Of a DNA stretch of 64,000 nt, positions 24,563 through 32,618 are shown in pieces. The notes below the pieces were generated by a model. That model worked only from the letters and a program-made list of their open reading frames with translations. It did not search any database and was not told where the DNA came from. This DNA comes from CAZWSX01 sp964636985 (GTDB taxonomy: Bacteria > Planctomycetota > Planctomycetia > Pirellulales > Pirellulaceae). The DNA lies in assembly GCA_964636985.1 (NCBI GenBank), contig CAZWSX010000003.1, positions 361,627 to 425,626 on the forward strand, read 5' to 3'. Position 1 is the first letter of the stretch; each line of letters starts with the position of its first letter. A program made the position numbers and the translations under genes.

Positions 24563-24694
24563 TCACGTGATAAGTCGTAGTTCAAACTGTTCGGACCAAC
24601 CCAGCAGGTTGCTTCGCTCGCCTAAAGCGAGCGCGCTATCTAATTGGCTTTGATAGGCCAACTGTTTGCCGGATTGATTACTGGAACGTTTCAT
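24563..24694 (-). CDS. Small ORF (43 aa) leading the tRNA array
   Basis: ATG at 24694 with GGGAGA seven bases upstream; it encodes a 43-residue polar protein starting MKRSSNQSGKQLAYQSQ and ending at TGA 24563. A good terminator follows. No transmembrane helix and no known motif. Coding is inferred from the ribosome site, the following terminator and an uninterrupted frame. The three hairpins within it could also be RNA structure. It is the only candidate gene between the array and the GGDEF-CBS gene, and it is on the same strand as the array. Confidence 0.5.
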   Translation of the reverse strand: MKRSSNQSGKQLAYQSQLDSALALGERSNLLGWSEQFELRLIT

Positions 24695-25384
24695 GACTTG
24701 GTCTCCCTGCTTTGGCTCAGCGAAAAACTCCGCCAGCACGCGACAGGGGATTTTTTGATTTGGGGAACCACTCGAAAGGGGTTTTTCACCGTCCTACGAC
24801 GGCGTCTTACTAATACGATGCTGCGAACCCAAGATTTGTTCGCGCGCCGGAGAAAAAAAGTTTGGGTGGCACTGGCGTCGTTTGGACGCCAGTCCAACCC
24901 CCCCGGATGAGCCCGCCGCACAACGCAGCACTTACAGGCCCCACCGACGTTCTTGCCTCGAAACCACTTCCCATTTAGGAAACTATTCGATCGGCCACGC
25001 TTCCACGTCTGCGCACTTTTCCCATCCGCACGAGATGCGTTGGCCCGTCGCGCGTGTCACATCACCGCTGCGCGCGGAACGCTTCCACGGCTTCGGACCC
25101 TGTGCACCTCCGAAGCTGAGCCAGCAATCCAAAGCAGCCCGTTCATTGACAATCTGGTTGAACGATTAGATCTGCCCCGGTCTCGCGATGGCCTAGCCTC
25201 GCCGCGCGAGACCGGGCCCGGGCCATGCTTTGTCCCTACTTCTCTCTCTACTGTCTACTTTCCACTTTCTACTGTCTGGCTCCCGGGGTTGGCGCCAGCG
25301 TCCCTCAGACGCCAGTTGCGCAAAGGTTCCTCTCCCTGGCGTCTTTGGGACGCCGCATGCGCAGAGATTCCTCCACCCAAGCGA
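24695..25384. other. Long non-coding region upstream of the tRNA array
   Basis: No gene seen in 690 bases. It holds a perfect 9-bp hairpin ACTGGCGTC/GACGCCAGT at 24871-24893, a CCGTC/GACGG hairpin at 24889-24902-like position 24789-24802, a pyrimidine-rich CTACTGTCTAC tract at 25241-25280, and a second GGCGTC/GACGCC hairpin at 25338-25354. The promoter for the small ORF, and probably that of the array, should be here. Confidence 0.5.
24871..24893. repeat. Dispersed hairpin, ACTGGCGTC family
   Basis: Arms ACTGGCGTC and GACGCCAGT (9 bp, perfect) around GTTTG, preceded by GGGTGGC. A copy with the same arms lies at 44217-44239, and weaker relatives at about 25293-25312 and 25338-25354. Confidence 0.7.
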
Positions 25385-27466
25385 TTAGACGAAGCAAGCC
25401 GCGCCGGCCATGACTGGCTCCACGCTGTTGCTCGGTTTGCGATAGCTCAAGAGTTTCTCGAGCGATTCCTGAATCTGTGTTGCCTCGGCGACAATCGCCG
25501 AAGTGACGAATTGTTCGTCGCAGCTCAAGCTGCGAATCCTCGCCAATCGGGCCACCGCCGATTCCAATTCCCCAACGAAAAGATCCTGTCCCGCGGCCGG
25601 CGGATCGACCAAGTCCTGTTCTGGCGCAGGGTTCCGACTCAAGGTGTTATTCAAAAGCCAGCGGAGAAGGGTGCGACGGCTTACCAGGCCCACCGGAATT
25701 CCGTCCCGCGTGACCACGACCCGCTGCACCGAAGTCCTGCAGAAGAAGTTGGCGACTTCGCCTGCCTCCACGGTCTCTTCGAAGACGGCCGCGGTATTCA
25801 GACGGCTGCTAACGATGTTTTTTGAGTCGCTGGAATGAATCATTCCCGTCAGCAAGTCCTGGGCTGTGATGAAGCCCGTCAAACTTCCTTCGCCGTCGAC
25901 CACGGGGACGGCATCGACGTTCATGTCAACCATCAGCTGGGCCGTACGCGATACCGAGGCTTGCGGGCCGACATGCACCACCAGCGGAGCCATGATGTCG
26001 CGAATCCGCAGGCCTTGCAGAGGACGGCGCGTGAGCATCGTCAAATCGCCATCTTCGATGGAAGATGCGACGACAATCTTGTTGCGGCCCGTTTGTTTGG
26101 CTACGAGGAGTGCGGAATCAGCACAGTCGATCAACCGCTGGATGCCCGAATCGCCCGAACGCCATTCGGCAACGCCACCGCTCGTTGTGACGTCGATTCG
26201 CAAACCTTCCGCCAGGAACGGCTCTGCAGCGATGACCGTTCGGAGTCGCTCGGCAACAATGCTGGCGCTCAATTCGCCGAGATCGGGAAATACAACGCAA
26301 AACTCCTCGCCACCGATCCGGCCGATAATGTCCGCCGCTCGGCAAACGCTCTTCAAAAGAACGGCGAACCGGCAAAGCACGGTATCGCCCACCCGGTGCC
26401 CGTGAAGATCGTTAATCTTCTTGAAGAAATCGATATCGAGCACCAAGCAAGCCAAACGTCGTTCCGTCCGCTGAGTTCGTGCGAGTTCCTGCTCGCAGCG
26501 ATCAAGGAATCCACGGCGATTCAACAGTCCCGTCAGCGCGTCTCGTTCCGAAGCTTGGCGAAAGACCTTGGCGGACTCTTCTGCCGCCTGATGCTGGCAA
26601 TCAACCTGGTCGACCAGTCGAGACCAGCCGACCACCGAGACCATCCAAAAGGCCCCGGTCAACACAACGAAAAAAGTCAGGCCCGTTTGACTGCCGAACA
26701 ATCCGATGGCTCGCCCAAAGCAACAAAGCAAGCTAATCCCGATCGGAACACCGAGAACCCACAGGAGCTGTCCCCGGGCAATCCTGCTCCCCATGCCGCC
26801 CCCGCAAAGTACCGTCACCAACGACGAATCGGTGCGCGACAACAGGAGCCCGACCGAAGCCACAGCCAACGTAATAGTTGAATTCAACGCGATGACGGTC
26901 GATTGGTTCAGCTCGTAGAACGCCGGCGCTCCCAAAAGGAAAGCGACTAAGGCCCTCGCAACCATGAGCGATGGGACCGCCACACATATTAGTACGCCCC
27001 ACCGCGCCGCGAGGCTCGACGGGCGGGGAAAGAGCATCGCGAGCGTCATCAGGATGAAGGCGATGACCGCAACAGGCGACATCCTTCCAGGTGGAAAGAA
27101 TTGGCTCTCGGTCTCTGCGTCCCGAAACAGCAGTTCGTCGATGCCCAAGTTGCAGTCGTAGGCATACTCGGCCAGGGTGGCAAACGAAAGCGCCAACAAT
27201 AAGATGGCCGAGCAAATCGCGACGGCACGTCGTACCGGTCGATTCTCCAGATGAAAAAATAGCACAAGGCTGAGCAGCACGAACCCAACGGCGGTGTTGG
27301 GTTTCATCGCGCTGTATCCCGGAACCATTCGCTTAAGAAGGGAGATATCCAGCGCCCATCCCATGAGGACGGCGACGCCCACGGCCATGCAGAACGTCCC
27401 GGAAACCCCGATGGCCCAGGCCCGCAAACGCGTGGAGAATCCCGTCCTCAAGTTCGAATCGGACAC
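25385..27466 (-). CDS. Membrane GGDEF diguanylate cyclase with C-terminal CBS pair
   Basis: A 693-residue protein. The N-terminal about 280 residues hold roughly eight hydrophobic segments (a membrane sensor module of unknown ligand). A GGDEF domain follows at about 306-470, with the active-site loop GGEEF (385-389) intact and a consensus RxxD inhibitory site (Arg376-Asp379) five residues before it. A pair of CBS domains follows (about 486-545 and 550-607; IMAPLVVHVGPQASVSRTAQ marks the first). The protein should make cyclic di-GMP, with product inhibition and adenylate sensing through CBS. GGDEF plus CBS on a membrane module is less common than GGDEF with PAS or GAF. Confidence 0.88.
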   Translation of the reverse strand: MSDSNLRTGFSTRLRAWAIGVSGTFCMAVGVAVLMGWALDISLLKRMVPGYSAMKPNTAVGFVLLSLVLFFHLENRPVRRAVAICSAILLLALSFATLAEYAYDCNLGIDELLFRDAETESQFFPPGRMSPVAVIAFILMTLAMLFPRPSSLAARWGVLICVAVPSLMVARALVAFLLGAPAFYELNQSTVIALNSTITLAVASVGLLLSRTDSSLVTVLCGGGMGSRIARGQLLWVLGVPIGISLLCCFGRAIGLFGSQTGLTFFVVLTGAFWMVSVVGWSRLVDQVDCQHQAAEESAKVFRQASERDALTGLLNRRGFLDRCEQELARTQRTERRLACLVLDIDFFKKINDLHGHRVGDTVLCRFAVLLKSVCRAADIIGRIGGEEFCVVFPDLGELSASIVAERLRTVIAAEPFLAEGLRIDVTTSGGVAEWRSGDSGIQRLIDCADSALLVAKQTGRNKIVVASSIEDGDLTMLTRRPLQGLRIRDIMAPLVVHVGPQASVSRTAQLMVDMNVDAVPVVDGEGSLTGFITAQDLLTGMIHSSDSKNIVSSRLNTAAVFEETVEAGEVANFFCRTSVQRVVVTRDGIPVGLVSRRTLLRWLLNNTLSRNPAPEQDLVDPPAAGQDLFVGELESAVARLARIRSLSCDEQFVTSAIVAEATQIQESLEKLLSYRKPSNSVEPVMAGAACFV

Positions 27467-27869
27467 CCTTTTCTCCCGATGCTCCGTTGGTGCGATGTTA
27501 CATCCTCTGCAAAGACAATAGGTCTGTGCACAGTTCCTGCGCGCTCGTGGGATGGAAACCAGGGGAAGGTCAGCAACCTACGCGTGAACGAGCCCCAACA
27601 ACCGTTACCACAGTGCCAAGGTGCCCCTTCTCGAGTTTTCGACCCACGTCGTGTGAAAACTTAACGCCAAAACCACCCGCAAGGGTGGGTTTGGCTTGAA
27701 TTCCCGGCATTTCGTCTCTAAGTTGAAAGGCTCGACAGAGGCTGCCGACAATGTCCTTATTGCGTCCCGGTCGGGACTCACGGCCTCTATCGGCGAAGAA
27801 CTCGGGTTTGCCCACTTATTAGGGCAACACCGGTTCTGTAATCGGTTTCTCAGTAAAGGTGTTGGTGGA
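27467..27869. other. ilvB leader region with strong hairpin
   Basis: No separate gene in 403 bases. A long hairpin at 27666-27695 (arms about 13 bases, GCCAAA.CCACCC around GCAA) and a second structured stretch near 27743-27790 containing GTCCCGGTCGGGAC lie upstream of the ilvB start. This may be a promoter region with attenuation. No leader peptide rich in Ile, Val or Leu was found. Confidence 0.5.
27666..27695 (+). promoter_or_regulatory. Candidate leader hairpin upstream of ilvB
   Basis: Two arms, GCCAAAACCACCC at 27666-27678 and GGGTGGGTTTGGC at 27683-27695, with one mismatch around loop GCAA. It lies 175 bases before the ilvB start. Could be part of an attenuator or a terminator for the other direction; function is inferred from position only. 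Confidence 0.45.
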
Positions 27870-29636
27870 ATGGCTACTGTTGAAAAGTCTCGTGCTACGC
27901 AAGTGATGAGCGGTGCTGACATCCTCGTGAAGTCGCTGGTCGACCACGATGTCGATGTCGTCTTCGCCTATCCAGGCGGGGCGAGCATGCCCATGCACCA
28001 GGCCCTCACCCGCTTCAAGCACAAGCTCCGAACGATTCTTCCCCGTCACGAACAAGGGGGCAGCTTCGCCGCCCAAGGTTACGCCCGCGCCACCGGCAAA
28101 GTCGGCGTCTGTATGGCCACCAGCGGCCCCGGCGCGACGAACCTCGTTACCGCCATCGCCGATGCCAAGCTCGACAGCGTCCCGCTGATCGCCATCACCG
28201 GCCAGGTGCCAACCAAGGTGATGGGGACCGATGCCTTCCAAGAAACGCCCATCGTCGAAGTCTGCCGCGGCATCACCAAGCATCACTACTTGGTGACCAA
28301 GGTCGAAGACATCGCCCGCGTGATGAAGGAAGCCTTCCACATCGCGCAAACAGGGCGTCCTGGCCCGGTTCTGATCGACATGCCCAAGGACGTCCAAAAC
28401 GGCTCGTGCATCCCCGACTTCGATGTCGAGATGAACCTGCCCGGCTATCGCATCAAGGTTCGCAAAGCGTTGCCCGAGCAAATCCGCCAGGCAGCCGCCG
28501 CCATCAAGTTAGCACGCCGTCCGATGATCTACGCCGGCGGTGGGGTTATCTCAGGCGAAGCCAGCGAAGAGCTCCGCGCGTTCATCAAGAAGACCGGCAT
28601 CCCCGTTGCGATGACCGTGATGGGCCTCGGTGCCGTCTCGGCCGACGAGCCTCTCTGCATGGACATGCTCGGCATGCACGGCGCCGTCTACGCCAACTAT
28701 GCCGTCCGCGATTGCGATTTGCTGATCGCCCTCGGCGTCCGTTTCGACGACCGCGTGACCGGCCGGCTCGACGCCTTCGCCAAACACGCGAAGATCATCC
28801 ACGTCGACATCGACCCCTCGGAACTCAACAAGAACAAGACCGCCCACATTCCGATTGTGAGCGACACCAAGAGTTTTCTTACGGATCTCAATAAGATCGT
28901 GGAGGCTCCGGCTGATCTTTCGCCATGGACCAAGCAATTGGCCGAGTGGAAGGCGAAGTTCCCGTTCAAGTACCGCCAGGACTTCGATGGCATCCTGCAA
29001 CAGCACGCCATCGCGGAACTGTCGAAGCTGATCGGCAAGCGCAACACGTACGTGACGGTGGGCGTCGGCCAGCACCAAATGTGGGCCGCCCAGTTCTTCA
29101 AGTTCCACAAGCCGCGAACGTGGATGTCGAGCTCCGGGTTAGGGACGATGGGCTTCGGCCTCCCTGCCGCAATGGGCGTGCAAGCCGCTTATCCCGATGC
29201 TCTCGTGGTCGACATCGACGGCGACGGCAGCTTCCAGATGAACATTCAGGAACTGGCCACGCTGTACTGCGAAAAGCTCCCCGTGAAGGTGCTGCTGCTC
29301 AACAACCAGCACTTGGGAATGGTGACGCAGTGGGAAGACCGCTTCCACGCCGGCAATCGCGCCCACACCTACATGGGCCCGATCGACCACGCCGAAGCCA
29401 TCGGCAAGGGCAAAGAGATCTACGCCGTCGACCGCTACCCCGACTTCGTCCAGATCGCCAAAGGCTACGGCTGCGGTGCCGCGACCGTAAAAAAGAAGAG
29501 CGAACTCTCAGCGGCCTACGAAGAAATGCTGGCCTACCCCGGCCCGTACGTCCTCGACGTCGAAGTCCCCTACCAAGAACACGTCCTCCCCATGATCCCC
29601 GCCGGTATGACGGTGGACGACATCATTATCGAGTAA
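27870..29636 (+). CDS. ilvB: Acetolactate synthase large subunit
   Basis: Thiamine-diphosphate enzyme that makes acetolactate for valine and leucine synthesis (and acetohydroxybutyrate for isoleucine). The protein starts at ATG 27870 (MATVEKSRATQ, 588 residues); the open frame continues 58 codons upstream but that part does not resemble the family. Visible: YPGGASMPMHQ at the active-site Glu region, RHEQGGSFAAQGYARATGK, and the ThDP/Mg motif GDGSFQMNIQELATL with NNQHLGMVTQWEDRF. No small subunit gene is adjacent. A strong terminator follows the stop. Confidence 0.94.
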   Translation: MATVEKSRATQVMSGADILVKSLVDHDVDVVFAYPGGASMPMHQALTRFKHKLRTILPRHEQGGSFAAQGYARATGKVGVCMATSGPGATNLVTAIADAKLDSVPLIAITGQVPTKVMGTDAFQETPIVEVCRGITKHHYLVTKVEDIARVMKEAFHIAQTGRPGPVLIDMPKDVQNGSCIPDFDVEMNLPGYRIKVRKALPEQIRQAAAAIKLARRPMIYAGGGVISGEASEELRAFIKKTGIPVAMTVMGLGAVSADEPLCMDMLGMHGAVYANYAVRDCDLLIALGVRFDDRVTGRLDAFAKHAKIIHVDIDPSELNKNKTAHIPIVSDTKSFLTDLNKIVEAPADLSPWTKQLAEWKAKFPFKYRQDFDGILQQHAIAELSKLIGKRNTYVTVGVGQHQMWAAQFFKFHKPRTWMSSSGLGTMGFGLPAAMGVQAAYPDALVVDIDGDGSFQMNIQELATLYCEKLPVKVLLLNNQHLGMVTQWEDRFHAGNRAHTYMGPIDHAEAIGKGKEIYAVDRYPDFVQIAKGYGCGAATVKKKSELSAAYEEMLAYPGPYVLDVEVPYQEHVLPMIPAGMTVDDIIIE

Positions 29637-29651
29637 GTGCCTTGCATCCCG

Positions 29652-29676
29652 TGTAGCTGCGTTCGCCAGAACGCAG
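29652..29676. repeat. Dispersed hairpin, GCGTTC family (copy 2)
   Basis: Arms CTGCGTTC at 29657-29664 and GAACGCAG at 29669-29676 around GCCA, after GTGTAG. It is followed by GGCCACCGCACTCTTGGCAA, which recurs, inverted, near 44255-44275 beside the third copy. The two loci therefore share a longer composite element. Confidence 0.65.
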
Positions 29677-29735
29677 TAAGAGCGGCATCCACGTGCAGGC
29701 CACCGCACTCTTGGCAAGTGCAGCTACGAACACGC

Positions 29736-29770
29736 ACTGGCGGCCGACTTGGCCGCCAGTTGTTTTTCTT
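29736..29770 (+). terminator. Rho-independent terminator of ilvB
   Basis: Perfect 10-bp stem ACTGGCGGCC/GGCCGCCAGT around GACTT at 29736-29760, followed by TGTTTTTCTT. Lies 100 bases after the ilvB stop. Confidence 0.85.
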
Positions 29771-29778
29771 GCCACCGC

Positions 29779-30992
29779 TCATTGCCTGGTGCGGCGGGGA
29801 CCTTGTCTTCGAAGGAACGGATACTTCGCCTTGAGCGCTCGTTGCTCGTCGCGTGATGAATCGGGCAGCTGACACCATAGTTCGCGAAGGAAAGGCAAGC
29901 CTTTGAAGTGCTCGAAGTCTTCGGGGTCAAGTCTCATAGGCGCCAATCCAACGACCTCTAGCGATTTGATTTTACATAGCAGCGGCACAATTTCTTTGCC
30001 GAGCTGAGGCTCATTGATCTGCAGGCGCCGAAGGCGATGCATGCCTTGTAGCTGTGCAATTCCTTCCGTGGTGATGTCGGTATTCGACAGACTCACATAC
30101 GTTGGGTTGGTTTTTCTTGCAAGTTCTTGAAGACGGTGATCGGTACTATCGGTCCCTTGGAGCCTGACATGACCCAGGTCGGCTATGGCTCGGTCGAAAC
30201 TCTCTTTTTCCTCAGGCATCCAGAAAGGTAAGGTGATCGCTCTCCTGCGTCGCTTGACGATTCTCCTTAAAGTAGGAGGAGGCGCCGAACGCTGCATGAG
30301 AGTCTTAAAAGAACCCTCGATCACATCGAGGTCTTCCGTAGTCAGCTGCATGATGTTGGGCATCTGCCGCAGCGTGGCGACGTTGCCGGGCGTGAGATCT
30401 TCGGTAACCAGATCGAGTTGCCGAAGACTCGGATAGTCCTTGAGTAAAGCGAAGGCCGTTTCCGAGATGGCCCCGCGCGGTACGTCCCCCGGCGCAAGCC
30501 ATGTCGAATAGCTCCGTCCCACGTTGAGCGTTTGCAGGCGTGGCAATTCCCTCAGATAGGTCAAGCTCTTGTCGGTGACGTTTGTCCCCCGGATGCCAAG
30601 TTCTTCGAGCGACCGCATAGTGATCAGCTTTTCAACACCGGCATCGGTGATCGGCGTATTGTTCACCAACAGCTTCTTCAAATTCGGAAGATGTGACAGT
30701 TGAGCCAGGGTTTCGTCGGTGATCGATGTGCCACTCAAGTCCAAAGAGGTCAACGTCCTGAGGGCCGCCAGTTGCGGCGCCACGTGATCTGTCACCTTGG
30801 TGCGGGCAAGCGAAAGTTCCTCGATCGCACCATAGTTCGCCAGAAATTCCAGATCATCATCCGAACTAGACGTGTCGGCTAACGACAAGGAGAAGCCGTC
30901 ACGCCGATCAAAAGCGTCCGCAAGCTGAAACGCGGCACCAGCCAATGCACCCAACGGCGCGAAGATCGCCGTCCCTCCCCAAGATCCGACAT
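29779..30992 (-). pseudogene. Leucine-rich repeat protein gene, frameshifted near its start
   Basis: The 5' part, ATG 30992, encodes MSDLGEGRRSSRRWVHWLVP and then RFSLRTLLIGVTA, the typical planctomycete N-terminal basic/hydrophobic anchor (compare RRRWLRFSLRTLL-type starts), but this frame stops at 30879. In another frame from about 30900 to 29779 there is a clear LRR series: LSLARTKVTD, LTSLDLSGTSITDE, LKKLLVNNTPITDAG, LEELGIRGTNVTD and so on, ending in FLRRQGPRRTRQ. The two halves join badly: the linker and first LRR of such proteins are missing. A frameshifting deletion is the simplest reading. The LRR frame is open further upstream to 31530, but that part overlaps DUF1501 and has no LRR features. 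Located just downstream of DUF1501. Confidence 0.7.
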
Positions 30993-31021
30993 CGCTACCC
31001 CTCCATGACGGTCTCAATAAA

Positions 31022-32440
31022 CTAGAACAAGGCTTCGATCGCACTCCCTTCGGCCAACAGGTTGTAGGGCCGGCCTTGATTGTCGTGGGCTTCCAAGTTG
31101 TTGATGCCCATCGCGTGAAAGACGGTCTTGGCGATGTCGGCGGGCGTGACTGGATTGATCGCGGGGTATTCGCCGTAGCGGTCGCTGGCGCCGTAGGTTT
31201 GCCCGCCGCGAATGCCGCCTCCGGCGAGCACGTCGGTGAGGCAGTGGGTCCAGTGGTCGCGCCCGGCGCCGTTGACTCCGCCACTGCGCGGGTCGCCGAT
31301 TTTGGGCTTGCGGCCCATCTCGCTGGTGACAAGAAGCAACGTCTCATCGAGCTTGCCGCGCTGAGCCAGGTCTTCGATGAGCGCGGAGAAGCCGCGATCG
31401 AACTCGGGCAACAGGTCTTCCTTGAGACAGTTGAAGTTATTGCCGTGCGTGTCCCAACCGCCGCCGCTGGAGCACTTTTTGTCGAGCCGTTCGGGATCGC
31501 CGCGCCAGAAGACCGTGATGAAGGGTACACCCGCTTCTGCCAATCGCCGGGCGGCGAGCAAACTCATGCCGTTGACCGTCTCACCATAACGCTGGCGGAT
31601 CTCGGGCGGCTCCTTCGAGACATCGAACGCTTCGGTCGTACTCGACGAGAGGAGCAGCGACAGAGCCCGGTTCTGTTGGGCATTCCAAGTCCGCGATGCG
31701 GCAAAGGCGTCCAACTCGCGACGCGCTCCATCAAGTTCCTGAAGCAATTCGGTGCGATTGGTCAGACGCGCGGCGGAGGTTCCCTCTTGCAACATCAACG
31801 CGGGGACTTGGAACTTGAGAGGGTTCTTCGCATCGCCATCGACGTAGAGCGGTTCGAACTCGAGTCCCAATCGGGCGGCGAATTGCCCTGGACGCGTGTA
31901 GGCCGGCGCGCCTTCTTTGTGCGGCAGCGTGATGAAGTTGGGCAGGTGAGAATGCGGTGGACGCTTGGCCCCGACGACGGCTCCCATGCAGGGCCAATCG
32001 CTGGGATAAGGCGTGCGGTTGTTGCCGAGCGAGAGAAACGTCGGGTCGGGGACGTGCCCCGTCAGGTTGTAATAGTAGCCGGCGTGATGGTCGTTGGTGC
32101 TGACGGTCCCGCTGATGCTGTTGACGAGCGCCAAGTGGTGCGCCTGTTTGGCGAGCATGGGCAGGTGTTCGCACAACATCACGCCAGGAGCAGTGGTGGC
32201 GATAGGCTGGAACTGCCCGCGGTATTCGAGTGGGGCCTTGGGCTTCATGTCCCAAGTATCGAGGTGGGAAACGCCGCCGCTGAGGAAGAAGAGGATCGTC
32301 GATTTCGCTTTGCCGCTGCCGGTTTGAGACTTCGCGTTCTCCGCGGCATTCATCAAGCGCGGGGGCAAAAACGAAAGACCGGCCAGGCCTACGGTGGACG
32401 CGAATAGGAACGTCCGGCGGGATGCGTGCGCGACGTTCAT
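31022..32440 (-). CDS. DUF1501 protein with Tat signal
   Basis: A 472-residue DUF1501 protein (alkaline-phosphatase-superfamily fold). Twin-arginine leader HASRRTFLFASTVGLAGLSF (residues 5-24). Family stretches: ILFFLSGGVSHLDTWDMKPK, HLALVNSISGTVSTNDHHAG, and EMGRKPKIGDPRSGGVNGAG followed by RDHWTHC. It is the start of a convergent block with the frameshifted LRR gene, which follows the stop by 30 bases. Exported; substrate unknown. Confidence 0.9.
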   Translation of the reverse strand: MNVAHASRRTFLFASTVGLAGLSFLPPRLMNAAENAKSQTGSGKAKSTILFFLSGGVSHLDTWDMKPKAPLEYRGQFQPIATTAPGVMLCEHLPMLAKQAHHLALVNSISGTVSTNDHHAGYYYNLTGHVPDPTFLSLGNNRTPYPSDWPCMGAVVGAKRPPHSHLPNFITLPHKEGAPAYTRPGQFAARLGLEFEPLYVDGDAKNPLKFQVPALMLQEGTSAARLTNRTELLQELDGARRELDAFAASRTWNAQQNRALSLLLSSSTTEAFDVSKEPPEIRQRYGETVNGMSLLAARRLAEAGVPFITVFWRGDPERLDKKCSSGGGWDTHGNNFNCLKEDLLPEFDRGFSALIEDLAQRGKLDETLLLVTSEMGRKPKIGDPRSGGVNGAGRDHWTHCLTDVLAGGGIRGGQTYGASDRYGEYPAINPVTPADIAKTVFHAMGINNLEAHDNQGRPYNLLAEGSAIEALF

Positions 32441-32590
32441 CGTGATTCACTCCCCGTCAATCGCTGAAATACCAGCGGCATGGCAAATGCCCGGCTGCTC
32501 ACGGTTATAGGGTATCCGGAATGGGAGCGAGAAGCGAGTCGCTGGGCCAGAGAGAGCTACCAGCGATTGTTGATAGCCAAGTTGCTTATT

Positions 32591-32612
32591 GGACGGACAG
32601 GATTGTCCGTCC
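32591..32612. repeat. Dispersed hairpin, ACA-GGAT-TGT family (copy 1)
   Basis: Arms GGACGGACA and TGTCCGTCC (9 bp, perfect) around GGAT, then TAC. Three relatives: 48215-48236, 55190-55209 and 61264-61291. Located in the 178-base gap between DUF1501 start and epimerase end. Confidence 0.8.
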
Positions 32613-32618
32613 TACGGG

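Noticed and set aside
24563..24665. Three consecutive hairpins that look like a tRNA with TTA anticodon loop
   Set aside because: There is no GG in the D-loop or TTC in the T-loop, the acceptor ends do not pair, and the sequence lies inside a frame with a ribosome site and terminator.
24953..25825. A 290-residue + strand ORF across the end of the GGDEF-CBS gene
   Set aside because: It is a frame shadow of the CBS domain on the other strand, with no motif and no ribosome site.
27696..27869. An N-terminal extension of acetolactate synthase
   Set aside because: The 58 codons have no family resemblance and lie in a hairpin-rich leader; the ATG at 27870 fits normal length.
29779..31530. A single 583-residue LRR protein starting inside DUF1501
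   Set aside because: The first 180 residues are antisense-free but low in LRR or membrane character and overlap DUF1501 in another frame; the real start motif lies in a different frame at 30992.
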